Of a DNA stretch of 18,105 nucleotides, positions 1-7,675 are shown one piece after another. Numbering within the stretch: position 1 is the first letter of the stretch; each line of letters starts with the position of its first letter. The position numbers and the translations under genes are program-made. The DNA is from Deltaproteobacteria bacterium (GTDB lineage: Bacteria > Myxococcota_A > UBA9160 > JAFDET01): NCBI GenBank assembly GCA_019310195.1, contig JAFDET010000046.1, positions 1-18,105 on the forward strand, given 5' to 3'. Under the pieces are notes generated by a model. It had not been told where the DNA came from. It saw only the letters and a list, made by a program, of their open reading frames with translations, and ran no database searches.

Positions 1-1
1 C

Positions 2-565
2 ACTGGCGAGCGTCTGTTCGCCGAGAAGGGCTACGCCGGCACCACTCTGCGCGATGTGGCCGCCGCCTCCGGCCTGCGCATTCCCAGCCTCTACAACCAT
101 TTCGCCGGCAAGGAGGCGCTCTACTCCGCCGTGCTCGAGCGCGGCATGCAGCCGCTGCTCGAGGCCATGGCCGGCTACCTCGAAGCCGGCGACGTGCGCC
201 CCGACCGCGAGCAGTTCACCGCGCAGATGTTCGAGCTGCTGGCTCTGCGCCCGAACCTGCCGCGACTGGTGCAGCACGAGGTGCTCAATGGGGGCACCCA
301 CCTCTCCCCGATCCTGCGCGAGTGGTTCAAGCCCGCTCTGGCGAAGGCAGAGGAAGCGGTTCGGGCCCACCCGGGGGCACGCCACTGGGATCCGGACCAG
401 ATCCCGCTGCTGGTGCTGGCCTTCTACCACCTCGCCGTCGGCGCCTTCACGATCGCACCCCTGGTCCAGGCCCTGGACCGGGAGGACTTGTTGACCGAAG
501 ACGGCCTGCCCAAGCAGGTCCGCTTCTTTGCAGACGTGGTTGCAGCCCTCCTGCCGGAGGAATGA
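2..565 (+). CDS. TetR/AcrR-family transcriptional regulator, 5'-truncated by the window edge
   Basis: The frame is open from the first bases, so the true start lies upstream of the window. The visible part begins inside the N-terminal DNA-binding domain. It shows the classic TetR helix-turn-helix pattern: LFAEKGYAGTTLRDVAAASG, then a recognition helix ending in SLYNHFAGKEALY. After about 50 residues comes a helical ligand-binding domain ending at LLPEE. The protein should bind an operator as a dimer and release it when a small molecule binds the C-terminal domain. The P450 gene starts 10 bp after its stop, so the two are probably co-transcribed and the regulator may control the P450. The effector is unknown. 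Family assignment is strong; the target is inferred from context. Confidence 0.93.
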   Translation, partial: TGERLFAEKGYAGTTLRDVAAASGLRIPSLYNHFAGKEALYSAVLERGMQPLLEAMAGYLEAGDVRPDREQFTAQMFELLALRPNLPRLVQHEVLNGGTHLSPILREWFKPALAKAEEAVRAHPGARHWDPDQIPLLVLAFYHLAVGAFTIAPLVQALDREDLLTEDGLPKQVRFFADVVAALLPEE

Positions 566-575
566 GGAGATCCCC

Positions 576-1811
576 ATGCATGTGGATGTCGATTACATGG
601 ACTCGGCCAACTGGGACGAGGAGATGCCCGCGCGCATGGCTTGGCTGCGCGAGAACGCTCCGATCTACTGGGCCGAGAAGAGCAACCTGTGGGTGATCAG
701 CAAGTACGACGACGTGTTGGAGGTCTCGAAGGACCAGACGCGGTTCACCTCCGAGCACGGCGTCCGCCCCGGGAACCCCATCAAGCTGGGCCTGATCGAC
801 GAGGGCGAGCCGCGCCACACCGCCGTGCGCAAGCTCATGAACCGCGGCTTTACGCCGCGCATGGTGAAGCACTGGGAGGACGTGTTCCGGGGCCTGTGCG
901 ATGACGTGCTGAAAGAGGTCGCGCCCGCGGGCGAGTGCGACTTCGTGCACGACATCGCCGTGCCGCTGCCGCTCCTGCTGATCGCCGAGATGATCGGCAT
1001 CCGCAAGGAGGACCGGGAGCGCTTCCACCACTGGTCCGACGACATGATCGGCGGCGAGGGCAACCTCGACAAGCCGGAGATCGTTGCCAAGGCGGGCACG
1101 GCCTACGTGGAGTACTCGCACTACATCAGCGAGATCATCGAGCAGCGCCGCCGCGAGCCCCGCGAAGACCTGGTGAGCAAGCTGGTGGCGGCCAAGGACG
1201 AGGGCCTGCTCGAGACCTTCGACGAGAACCCGGAACTCTTCATGGACGACGCCGAAGGCGTGGAGCTGGCCAATGACGAGCTGATCAAGCTGATGGTGGT
1301 GCTGCTGGTGGCCGGCAACGAGACCACGCGCAACGCCATCTCGGGCGCCATGCAGCTGCTGATCGAGAACCCGGAGGCGCGCCAGAAGCTGATCGCGCGC
1401 CCGGAGCTGATCCCCGACGCCATGGAAGAGGCGGTGCGCCTGGTTTCGCCGGTGCACAGCTTCGGCCGCACCGTCACCCAGGACACCGAGGTGCGCGGTC
1501 AGCGGATGGAAGCCGGGCAGACGGTGCTGCTCTGCTATCCCTCGGCCAACCGCGATGCGGACCAGTTCTCCGAGCCGGACCGCTTCATCGTGGACCGCAA
1601 GCCCCACCACCTGGCCTTCGGCATCGGCCCGCACTTCTGTCTGGGCGCGAACCTGGCGCGGATGGAGATGCGCGTGGCCTTCACCGAGATCCTGCGGCGC
1701 CTGCCGGACATGGAGTACTCGGCCGGCGGCCCGCAGCTCAAGCCCTCGGCCCTGGTGCGAAGCTGCACCGAGATGCGCGTCCGCTACACCCCCGAACGCG
1801 CCGCCGCCTAG
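576..1811 (+). CDS. Cytochrome P450 (bacterial class I type)
   Basis: A haem-thiolate monooxygenase of 411 residues, normal length for soluble bacterial P450s, which take electrons from a separate ferredoxin and reductase. All signatures are present: the I-helix oxygen-activation motif AGNETT (residues 246-251), the K-helix ExxR (E285-R288) and the haem-binding loop FGIGPHFCLG with C355 as the iron ligand. The ATG at 576 was chosen because AGGAGA lies 5 bp before it and the sequence then reads MHVDVDYMDSANW; an in-frame start at 528 would overlap the TetR gene. No ferredoxin is encoded alongside. The general look is of the CYP families that hydroxylate steroids, terpenoids or fatty acids, but the substrate cannot be read from sequence. 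Its stop codon is 1 bp from a repeat cluster. Confidence 0.96.
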   Translation: MHVDVDYMDSANWDEEMPARMAWLRENAPIYWAEKSNLWVISKYDDVLEVSKDQTRFTSEHGVRPGNPIKLGLIDEGEPRHTAVRKLMNRGFTPRMVKHWEDVFRGLCDDVLKEVAPAGECDFVHDIAVPLPLLLIAEMIGIRKEDRERFHHWSDDMIGGEGNLDKPEIVAKAGTAYVEYSHYISEIIEQRRREPREDLVSKLVAAKDEGLLETFDENPELFMDDAEGVELANDELIKLMVVLLVAGNETTRNAISGAMQLLIENPEARQKLIARPELIPDAMEEAVRLVSPVHSFGRTVTQDTEVRGQRMEAGQTVLLCYPSANRDADQFSEPDRFIVDRKPHHLAFGIGPHFCLGANLARMEMRVAFTEILRRLPDMEYSAGGPQLKPSALVRSCTEMRVRYTPERAAA

Positions 1812-1812
1812 C

Positions 1813-1979
1813 CCTGCATAAGTGCAGCGAGTACCACTCCTGCACGGAGGGACGTTCCTGCATAACTGCACGCAGTACCACTCTTGGAGGTGTGGCACTC
1901 AGCGCAGTTACGCAGGAACGTCCCTCCGTGCAGGAGTGGTACTGCGTGCAGTTACGCAGAAACGTCCCTCTACGCAGGT
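1813..1979. repeat. Palindromic REP-like cluster of 44-bp units (two forward, two inverted)
   Basis: Two tandem units in orientation A (period 44: CCTGCATA at 1813 and again at 1857) meet two tandem units in the reverse orientation B (GTGG starts at 1892 and 1936, again period 44). The arms contain a perfect 32-bp inverted repeat, 1830-1861 against 1912-1943, and the identical 32-mer recurs at 10616-10647. The cluster fills the gap between the P450 stop (1811) and the convergent serine-hydrolase stop (1985), leaving 1-5 bp on each side. It may act as a bidirectional transcript end as well as a mobile repeat. The same arrangement flanks the RAYT gene further on, so this looks like a non-autonomous relative of that element. 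Confidence 0.92.
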
Positions 1980-1984
1980 TGGCC

Positions 1985-3211
1985 TCAGTCGGTGATCGCG
2001 CCGTAGACGATCGACTTCAGCTGGCCGCGGAAGTTGAAGGTGCCCGAGGGCATGAACTGCGTCATGAAGATCACGATCATGTCCTCGACGGGATCGACCC
2101 AGAACACCGTGCTGGCGGCACCGCCCCAGGCGAACTCGCCGGCCGATCCGGTGACGCCCGTCCGCACCGGATCCAGCGTCACCGAGAAGCCCAGGCCGAA
2201 GCCGGTTCCCGGCGCGGCCACCTCGGTGTAGATGCCCGCGGCGGCCTGGGCGGTGTCGAGGCCGCTGGTGATGTGGTTGCGTGTCATCAGCGCCAGGGTT
2301 CGCGGGCCCAGGATGCGCACGCCGTCCAGCTCGCCGCCGCCCAGCAGCATGCGGCAGAAGCGCAAGTAGTCGCCGGCGGTGGAGACGAGCCCTCCGCCTC
2401 CGCCCAGTAGCCGCGGCGGCCGGCGGTAGTGGCTGCGCTCCGGGTCGTCGCCGAGGATCAGCTCCTTGCCGGGCCCGCGGGTGTAGTTGGCGGCGAAGCG
2501 CTCGATCTTCTCGTCGGACACCTGGAAGCCGGTGTCCTCCATGCCCAGCGGCTCGAAGACGTGGCGGCGCAAGTACTCGTCCAGCCGCTCGCCGGAGAAG
2601 TGCTCGATCAGGTGTCCGCACACGTCGGTGGAGACCGAGTAGTTCCACGCCTGGCCCGGCGAGAACTCCAGCGGTAGCTCCGCCAGCCGCGCGACCATGT
2701 CGTCCAGGTCGCCGTCGAAGCGCTTGTCCAGGCAGCCGATGCCGAGCTCTCGGTAGGCCGCGTCCACGTTGGTGCGCTGCATGAAGCCGTAGGTCAGCCC
2801 CGACTGGTGCGTCAGCAGATCGCGGATCGTCATCGGCCGCTCGCAGGGCGCGGTGGCGAACTGCGGGTAGCTCCCGGCCTGGAACACGCGCAGGTTCTTC
2901 CAGGCGGAGATCGACTTGTGCACCGGGTCGTCGAGCTGGAAGTGGCCGTGCTCGTAGAGCTGCATCAGCGCCACCGAGGTCACCGGCTTGCTCATGGAGA
3001 AGATGCGGAAGATCGTGTCCTCGGCCATGGGCACGCCGCGCTCGCGGTCCATCAGGCCCTGGGGAGAGAGCCAGGCCACGTGGCCGCGCCGGAACACCAG
3101 GGTCAGGGCGCCGGCGATCTTGCCCGGATCCAGGTAGCGGCGCTTCAAGTGCGAGTCGATGCGCGCCAGGCGCTCGCTGGAGAGTCCGACGTCTTCAGGG
3201 CGGGTAGGCAT
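1985..3211 (-). CDS. Beta-lactamase-fold serine hydrolase (class C / family VIII esterase type)
   Basis: A 408-residue member of the penicillin-binding-protein-like hydrolases that includes class C beta-lactamases, family VIII carboxylesterases and LACTB-type proteins. The catalytic SxxK motif is SMSK at residues 72-75 and the second motif is YSV with Y191. A WGGAAS stretch at 362-367 stands where beta-lactamases carry KTG; this replacement is common in the esterase branch and argues against beta-lactam resistance. No signal peptide is visible, so it is probably cytoplasmic. The ATG at 3211 follows the hydrolase stop by 24 bp with AGGA upstream, making it the last gene of a three-gene minus-strand operon. 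A likely role is ester hydrolysis linked to the neighbouring catabolic genes; the substrate is unknown. Confidence 0.92.
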   Translation of the reverse strand: MPTRPEDVGLSSERLARIDSHLKRRYLDPGKIAGALTLVFRRGHVAWLSPQGLMDRERGVPMAEDTIFRIFSMSKPVTSVALMQLYEHGHFQLDDPVHKSISAWKNLRVFQAGSYPQFATAPCERPMTIRDLLTHQSGLTYGFMQRTNVDAAYRELGIGCLDKRFDGDLDDMVARLAELPLEFSPGQAWNYSVSTDVCGHLIEHFSGERLDEYLRRHVFEPLGMEDTGFQVSDEKIERFAANYTRGPGKELILGDDPERSHYRRPPRLLGGGGGLVSTAGDYLRFCRMLLGGGELDGVRILGPRTLALMTRNHITSGLDTAQAAAGIYTEVAAPGTGFGLGFSVTLDPVRTGVTGSAGEFAWGGAASTVFWVDPVEDMIVIFMTQFMPSGTFNFRGQLKSIVYGAITD

Positions 3212-3235
3212 CCAACGGATCCTACCACCGCCGGG

Positions 3236-4071
3236 CTAACGGATGGGATGGGCCGCGGCGTGGCCGGCGATGGCGTCGGTGAGCGTCTCGTAGAGCTCTA
3301 CCGGCATGTCGTGACCCATGCCGGGGATGAAAAGGCCCTGCGCGCCGGGTACCGCCTCAAGCGTGGCCCGGCCGCACTCCACCGGCACCAGCGGGTCGTC
3401 CTCGCCGTGGATCACCAGCGTCGGGGTGGAGAGCTTCTCCAGGGCCTCGCGCCGGCTTCCCGACGCGGTGACCGCTACCAGCTGCCGGCCGATGCCCGCG
3501 GGATGGTGACAGCGATCGAAGGACACCTCGGCGCGGGCGCGGATCCGCGCCTCGTCGAAGGGGAAGCCCGGGCTGCCGATCACCTTCCAGGTCCTCAGTG
3601 AGTTCTCGACCACTGCTTCGCGGGTGGTGGCGGGCGCACCCAGCAGGATCTGCAGGGCCTCGGGCTGGGGCGGCGGAAGGCCCGGCTCGCTGGTGGAGGA
3701 CATGATCGAGGTCAGGGTGCGCACGCGGTCGCCGAAGCCGATGGCCAGCTCCTGGGCGATCATGCCGCCCATGGAGGCGCCCACCACGTGGGCGCGGTCG
3801 AGACCCCCCGCACCGGCTTGCCGGCCTGGGTGTTGCGCATGGCCTCGAGCACGTTGTCGTGCTCCACGTCCTCGAGCTTGGTGGAGAGGCCCACGTCGCG
3901 GTTGTCGAAGCGCACCACCCGGTGGCCGCGCGCGGCGAGTCCTTCGCAGAAGGGCTCGGTCCAGCCGATCATCTGGGAGCCGAGGCCCATCACCAGGAAC
4001 AGCGGCTCGGCACCGTCTTCGCCGAAGCACTCGTACTCGAGCTCGATGCCGTTGGCCTGCGCCCGCGGCAC
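3236..4071 (-). pseudogene. Alpha/beta hydrolase with internal deletion and frameshift
   Basis: Two reading frames together give one alpha/beta hydrolase. The first frame starts at GTG 4071 (MPRAQANGIELEYECFG), carries the oxyanion segment VMGLGSQ and the conserved RFDNRDVGLSTKL, and runs to NTQAGKPVR. A second frame then continues with LDRAHVVGASMGGM (nucleophile Ser in GASMGG), the acid in HGEDDPLVP and the histidine in GMGHDMP, ending HPIR. The switch falls at a run of six C at 3804-3809. Relatives normally have about 20 residues here forming the helix before the nucleophile strand, and these are missing. All catalytic residues survive, so this is either a recently broken gene or an assembly/sequencing error. 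The GTG start is 3 bp past the stop of the upstream flavoprotein gene, so the two are translationally coupled. Confidence 0.85.
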
Positions 4072-4074
4072 CGC

Positions 4075-5196
4075 CTAGACCTCGGGCTGGAGCGAGTTCA
4101 AGTGCTCCACCGCGTCTAGGTACTCCTCGACCAGCCGCACGATCACGTCGCGCGTGGGCTCCACGGCGTTGATCTCGCCGACGATCTGGCCGACCGGGTT
4201 GAAGGCCACGTTGCGTGCCTTGTCCGCGTAACGGTGCGTCCGCGAGACCGCTTCGGAGGTCACCATGAACTGGAGCGGCATGCCCAGCGGGTCGGGTGTG
4301 TCGGGGCGCTCCCAGGCTTCGGTCCAGTCGTTGCGCAGCATGCGGGCCGGCTTGCCGGTCCAGGAGCGCGAGCGCACGGTGTCGTGGATGCCGGCGTTGA
4401 TGTAGGTCTGCTTCTCCGCCGGCTCCGCGGCCGCTTCCTCGACGGCCAGCCAGATGGAACCCGTCCACACGCCCTGGGCGCCCATGGCCAGGGCCGCCGC
4501 CATCTGGCGTCCGTTGCCGATGCCGCCGGCCGCCAGCACGGGCATCGGCGCCACCGCGTCGATCACCTGGGGCCACAGCACCATGCTGCCCACCTCGCCG
4601 GTGTGGCCGCCGCCCTCGGTGCCCTGGGCGATCACGAAGTCCAAGCCCGCGGCCTTGTGCGCCAGCGCGTGCTTGGGGCTGCCGCACAGGGCGCCCACCA
4701 GGCGGCCGGCGCTCTGGATCTCCTTGACCACGTCGGCCGGCGGCGTGCCCAGCGCGTTGGCGACGAGCTTCACCTGGTCGCTCTTCAGCGCCTGCTCCAC
4801 CTGCGGCCCCGCCGTGGTTGCCGTCCAGCCCAGCAGCTCGCGCGTCTTCTCGCCTTCCGGAAGCTCGGGAACGCCGGCGTCGGCCAGCAGCTTCTTGGCG
4901 AAGTCGCGGTGCTCCTGGGGAACCATGCTGCGCAGCTTCTCTTCCAGAGCCGCCGCGTCGAGCTCCTCGCCCTTGCCCTCGTACTTGCCGGGAATGACGA
5001 TGTCGATTCCGTAGGGCTTGTCCGTGTGCTCGTCGATCCACTTCATCTCGACGGCCATCTGCTCGGCGCTGTAGGCCACGCAGCCCAGCACGCCCATGCC
5101 GCCGGCGTTGGACACCGCGGCGACCACGTCGCGGCAGTGGGTGAAGGCGAAGATCGGGAACTCGATGCCGAGGCGTTCGCAGAGCTCGGTGCGCAT
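4075..5196 (-). CDS. Nitronate monooxygenase / 2-nitropropane dioxygenase-family flavoprotein
   Basis: A 373-residue TIM-barrel FMN enzyme. Family marks are the N-terminal PIFAFTHCRDVVAAVSNAGGMGVLG, the central GTEGGGHTGE (191-200; H197 is the usual active-site histidine position) and the phosphate-binding AAGGIGNG (221-228). The family oxidises alkyl nitronates, but many members in catabolic clusters act on unknown substrates, and some 2-nitropropane-dioxygenase-like proteins are enoyl reductases. The ATG at 5196 was chosen because CAGGAG precedes it at good spacing. Longer in-frame starts would run into the palindromic operator at 5261-5274. It is the first gene of the minus-strand operon with the two hydrolases. 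There is no signal peptide, so it is cytoplasmic. Confidence 0.93.
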   Translation of the reverse strand: MRTELCERLGIEFPIFAFTHCRDVVAAVSNAGGMGVLGCVAYSAEQMAVEMKWIDEHTDKPYGIDIVIPGKYEGKGEELDAAALEEKLRSMVPQEHRDFAKKLLADAGVPELPEGEKTRELLGWTATTAGPQVEQALKSDQVKLVANALGTPPADVVKEIQSAGRLVGALCGSPKHALAHKAAGLDFVIAQGTEGGGHTGEVGSMVLWPQVIDAVAPMPVLAAGGIGNGRQMAAALAMGAQGVWTGSIWLAVEEAAAEPAEKQTYINAGIHDTVRSRSWTGKPARMLRNDWTEAWERPDTPDPLGMPLQFMVTSEAVSRTHRYADKARNVAFNPVGQIVGEINAVEPTRDVIVRLVEEYLDAVEHLNSLQPEV

Positions 5197-5260
5197 GGGG
5201 AGACTCCTGGACGGCCCAAGCTCGGGCCGGGCGGGCGAGGATAGCGCCGTGGGAGCGAAT

Positions 5261-5274
5261 TGAAACACGTTCTA
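5261..5274. promoter_or_regulatory. KstR-like TetR operator upstream of the flavoprotein operon
   Basis: TGAAACACGTTCTA matches the published KstR operator pattern TnnAACnnGTTnnA at every fixed base. It lies 64 bp before the flavoprotein start codon. Reading the minus strand, a weak -10-like TATCCT (5243-5238) lies just downstream of it, so a bound repressor would cover the -35 region. KstR is a TetR-family repressor of steroid catabolism in actinobacteria; related sites occur for other TetR proteins. Which regulator binds here is not known. Confidence 0.5.
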
Positions 5275-5343
5275 CTTGGGCCTGAGCGGGTCCTGAGGGG
5301 CGCTGCGCAGGCGGAATGGCCGAGCCGCCCGCACAGATCCCGC

Positions 5344-5371
5344 TTTACCCCGGCTCCCGATCGGGTCTAAG
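5344..5371 (+). promoter_or_regulatory. Candidate sigma70-type promoter for the PEP-CTERM gene
   Basis: TTTACC (5344-5349), a 16-bp spacer and TCTAAG (5366-5371) each match the sigma70 boxes at four of six positions. They lie 39 bp before the start codon in an AT-richer patch of an otherwise very GC-rich divergent intergenic region. Confidence 0.3.
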
Positions 5372-5409
5372 ATGAACCCGCCCCGGGAAGGACGTTTCCG
5401 GAGGCCCCC

Positions 5410-7107
5410 ATGCTGCAGCCCATGCTCCGACGCCGGCTTCTCGCCGCGGCATCCCCCTTGCGCCTGGCTCTGGGAGCCGGCCTCGTGTTGGGCACTGCTG
5501 CCGCAGGGCTCGCTCTCCACACCGACGCGGACGCTCCGGCGGCAGAGGCCGGGTTGCACGCTGGGGTCGTAGTCGCCGATGCCGCGCCGTGGCAGCCGCC
5601 GTGGCTTCGCCCGCCGCGGAGCGTCGTCCTGGAGGACGTGCGCACGCGGGCGTCGGCCAGCGATCCGCTTTCGCGGCGCCCTCGGCGTCGCGTCCGTCTG
5701 CCGGGCGCGACCGCGACCGCTGCCGACCCTGAGCCGGGAAGCGGGATCGACGTCCCCGCCTCCGTCACCGGCCCGGACCTGGTTCGGGCACGCGCCGGGG
5801 GCGGGGACATCCCGCCGCCCGTCACCGTGGATCGGGAGCGGGTTCCGCTGCCGGCCTGGGATCGAGACCCGGTCGGCCCGGTCGTCGAGGCTCCGCACCG
5901 GCGCGCGCGCAAGGCTCCGGAATGGGAAGCGTCCACCGCGCGCGTAGCGAGCACCAGTCCTGCCGCCGGCAGCGACGCGCCTACGACGAAGGCCCCGCCG
6001 CCGCGCGCGGTCAGAGCGGAGCCGGTGTTGCTCGAGCCCAGTCCCCGGGCTGTACCGGTAGCGAAGCCGACGCCGCCCCCCGTCGTGTCCGATCTCCCGG
6101 GAGCGCCGCCGACACCGCCCCCCGTCGTGTCCGACCTCCCGGTAGCGAAGCCGACGCTGCGCCCGGTGGCGTCCGATCTCCCGGTGGCGAAGCCGCCGCC
6201 GCCCCCCGCGATGTCCAAGCTTCCGGTAGCGACGGCTACGCCGCTCCCCGTGGCCTTGGAGCCGCCGGCGGCCACGCGGGCGCAGCCTCCCGTCGTGTCT
6301 CAGCCCCCGGTCGCGAAGCCGACGCCGCCCCCCGTGGCGTCCAAGCTCCCGGTGCTCACGCCCGCGCCGCTTCCCGCAGCGCCGAAGCCTGCGCCGGTCA
6401 CGCCGACGCCCGCGCTTATCCCGGTCGCCAAGCCCGCGCCGCCCGTCGCGACCCCGGCGACGGTGGTGTCGCTGCGCCCCATGCTTCCAGGTGTTCCCGC
6501 CGAGTTGGCGCCTCCGAGCCCGCCGTCCGACGTGATCGTGTGGCAGCACGACGAGGTCGAGAAGCTGGTGGCGGCCGACGCGTTCGGGCACGGGCGCGGG
6601 CTCCAGGTGGCCGGCGGTGGCCACCTCGGCGGCAGCGGCCGTGTGGGAGCGAACGTGCGCGTGGCCGGCGTCTTCGCACCCGGCCACTCACCCGGCTACG
6701 TGGAGATCGAGGGCGACTACGTGCAGGACCCGGGCGCCACGCTGGAGATCGAGTTGGCTGGAACCGACGCGTCCGACTTCGATCGCGTCGTGGTCGAGGG
6801 CAGCGCGTACCTGTCGGGCGTGATCCAGGTGCTGCTGCTCGACGGCTTCGTGCCGACCTCCGGCGACGTCTTCGAGGTGCTGCTGGCTGCGGCCATCCTG
6901 CACCTGGGCGTGGACATCCGGCTGCCGGACCTGGGCCCGGAGCTCTCGTTGCAGGCGGACTGGCTTTCCACGGAAGCCGGGGACTCCCTGGTCCTGCGCG
7001 CCCGGGGAGGCGCGTCGGTCGCGACGACGCCGGTGCCCGAGCCGGCCACGGCGCTGCTGTTGGCCGTCGGCCTGGTCGGGCTGGCGTTGTGGGGGCGCAG
7101 CGTCTAG
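5410..7107 (+). CDS. PEP-CTERM sorted surface protein with proline-rich repeats
   Basis: A 565-residue exported protein. The N-terminus has basic residues (MLQPMLRRR) followed by a hydrophobic stretch (LALGAGLVLGTAAAGLAL), giving a signal peptide or anchor. Residues about 40-360 are low-complexity and rich in Pro, Ala and Val, including eight tandem 14-residue units. Residues about 385-535 resemble the C-terminal passenger repeats of autotransporter-like proteins: GGSGRVGANVRVAG, then APGHSPGYVEIEGDYVQ, then FDRVVVEGSAYLSGVIQV. The tail at 542-565 is a textbook PEP-CTERM signal: VPEPATALL, a hydrophobic helix, then WGR. Exosortase (EpsH) should cleave it during export in exopolysaccharide-producing Gram-negatives; no exosortase gene is in the window. 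The start has GGAGG 5 bp upstream. Function is probably structural at the cell surface. Confidence 0.9.
   Translation: MLQPMLRRRLLAAASPLRLALGAGLVLGTAAAGLALHTDADAPAAEAGLHAGVVVADAAPWQPPWLRPPRSVVLEDVRTRASASDPLSRRPRRRVRLPGATATAADPEPGSGIDVPASVTGPDLVRARAGGGDIPPPVTVDRERVPLPAWDRDPVGPVVEAPHRRARKAPEWEASTARVASTSPAAGSDAPTTKAPPPRAVRAEPVLLEPSPRAVPVAKPTPPPVVSDLPGAPPTPPPVVSDLPVAKPTLRPVASDLPVAKPPPPPAMSKLPVATATPLPVALEPPAATRAQPPVVSQPPVAKPTPPPVASKLPVLTPAPLPAAPKPAPVTPTPALIPVAKPAPPVATPATVVSLRPMLPGVPAELAPPSPPSDVIVWQHDEVEKLVAADAFGHGRGLQVAGGGHLGGSGRVGANVRVAGVFAPGHSPGYVEIEGDYVQDPGATLEIELAGTDASDFDRVVVEGSAYLSGVIQVLLLDGFVPTSGDVFEVLLAAAILHLGVDIRLPDLGPELSLQADWLSTEAGDSLVLRARGGASVATTPVPEPATALLLAVGLVGLALWGRSV
6061..6396 (+). 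repeat. In-frame 42-bp tandem repeat (8 x 14 residues) in the PEP-CTERM gene
   Basis: Eight consecutive 14-residue units follow the pattern AKPTPPPVVSDLPV with growing divergence toward the end. Examples are APPTPPPVVSDLPV, AKPTLRPVASDLPV and AKPTPPPVASKLPV. The unit length is 42 bp, so copy-number change would keep the frame. It likely forms an extended polyproline stalk. Confidence 0.85.
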
Positions 7108-7139
7108 GCCGTCGCGGTCGTCTAGCCCCTCTAGCCTGT

Positions 7140-7661
7140 CTAGGCGCCCAGGCGCAGCGGGGGGAAGCACTCCAGCCGGTGGAAGTCCGGCGTGGGGCCG
7201 GGCACGGGGCAGGCTGCGGCGTAGCGGCGTTCGGCTCCCGTGCCGGCGATGGTGTAGGCGTTGGCGGCGCACAGGCTCGGAGGTAGCCAGGCGGCCGGGA
7301 CGCGGGCGCGGCCGCGCCAGCGCGCGCCCTCGCGCGAGGCGGTGTAGCCGAGAGGTAGTCCGGAGTGCAGCACGTTGCGCGGGCCGTGAAGCTCCAGCGC
7401 CAGGTAGTGGCCGTGGGGGCCCAGCTCGATCTCCAGGTAACGTTGGTCGTCGCCCAGCAGGAAGAGCTCGGCGACCTCGTACTCCCAGAGCCGATCCGTC
7501 GGGCCGGGCGGCGCCCGGGGAGGGGGGTCATCGCGGAATGGGGCGTCCACCTGCACCACCAGATGCGCTTCGTCCAGTGTGAGAGTGAAGCGCGTACAGT
7601 CCGGCTCGGGCAGCGGCTGCCCGTCCCAGGTGTGGTCCACCACCAGCACGGCTTCGCGCAT
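7140..7661 (-). CDS. UPF0462 / C4orf33-like conserved protein
   Basis: A 173-residue protein that matches the pattern of the UPF0462 family, best known from the uncharacterised vertebrate protein C4orf33. Shared landmarks are VDHTWDG near the N-terminus, RLWEYEVAELFLLGDDQRYLEIELGPHGHYL in the middle, RNVL, PDFHRLECFPPL at the C-terminus and a conserved YAAACPVPG. The fold is expected to be a beta-sandwich like carbohydrate-binding or DOMON-like domains, but no activity is established. The ATG at 7661 has a GGAGA box 7 bp before it, and that box lies inside the gap to the divergent kinase gene, whose start is only 14 bp away. It converges on the PEP-CTERM gene with a 32-bp gap. It has no signal peptide. 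Confidence 0.85.
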   Translation of the reverse strand: MREAVLVVDHTWDGQPLPEPDCTRFTLTLDEAHLVVQVDAPFRDDPPPRAPPGPTDRLWEYEVAELFLLGDDQRYLEIELGPHGHYLALELHGPRNVLHSGLPLGYTASREGARWRGRARVPAAWLPPSLCAANAYTIAGTGAERRYAAACPVPGPTPDFHRLECFPPLRLGA

Positions 7662-7675
7662 GCTATTTCTCCGGC

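Noticed and set aside
447..1898. Minus-strand open frame of 483 codons opposite the P450
   Set aside because: It is a shadow of the P450 frame, with Arg/His/Leu-rich composition and no recognisable motif.
1813..1979. CRISPR array
   Set aside because: The 44-bp units are contiguous, with no unique spacers, and occur in two orientations.
1892..2410. Plus-strand open frame beginning in the repeat cluster
   Set aside because: Its first residues are translated repeat and the rest is antisense to the serine hydrolase, which has clear catalytic motifs.
1985..3211. True class C beta-lactamase
   Set aside because: KTG is replaced by WGG, there is no signal peptide, and the gene lies in a catabolic-looking operon; an esterase is more likely.
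5391..5400. Additional copy of the 44-bp repeat (GACGTTTCCGG)
   Set aside because: Only a short core resembles it; there is no GTACCAC or TGCAGTTA partner nearby.
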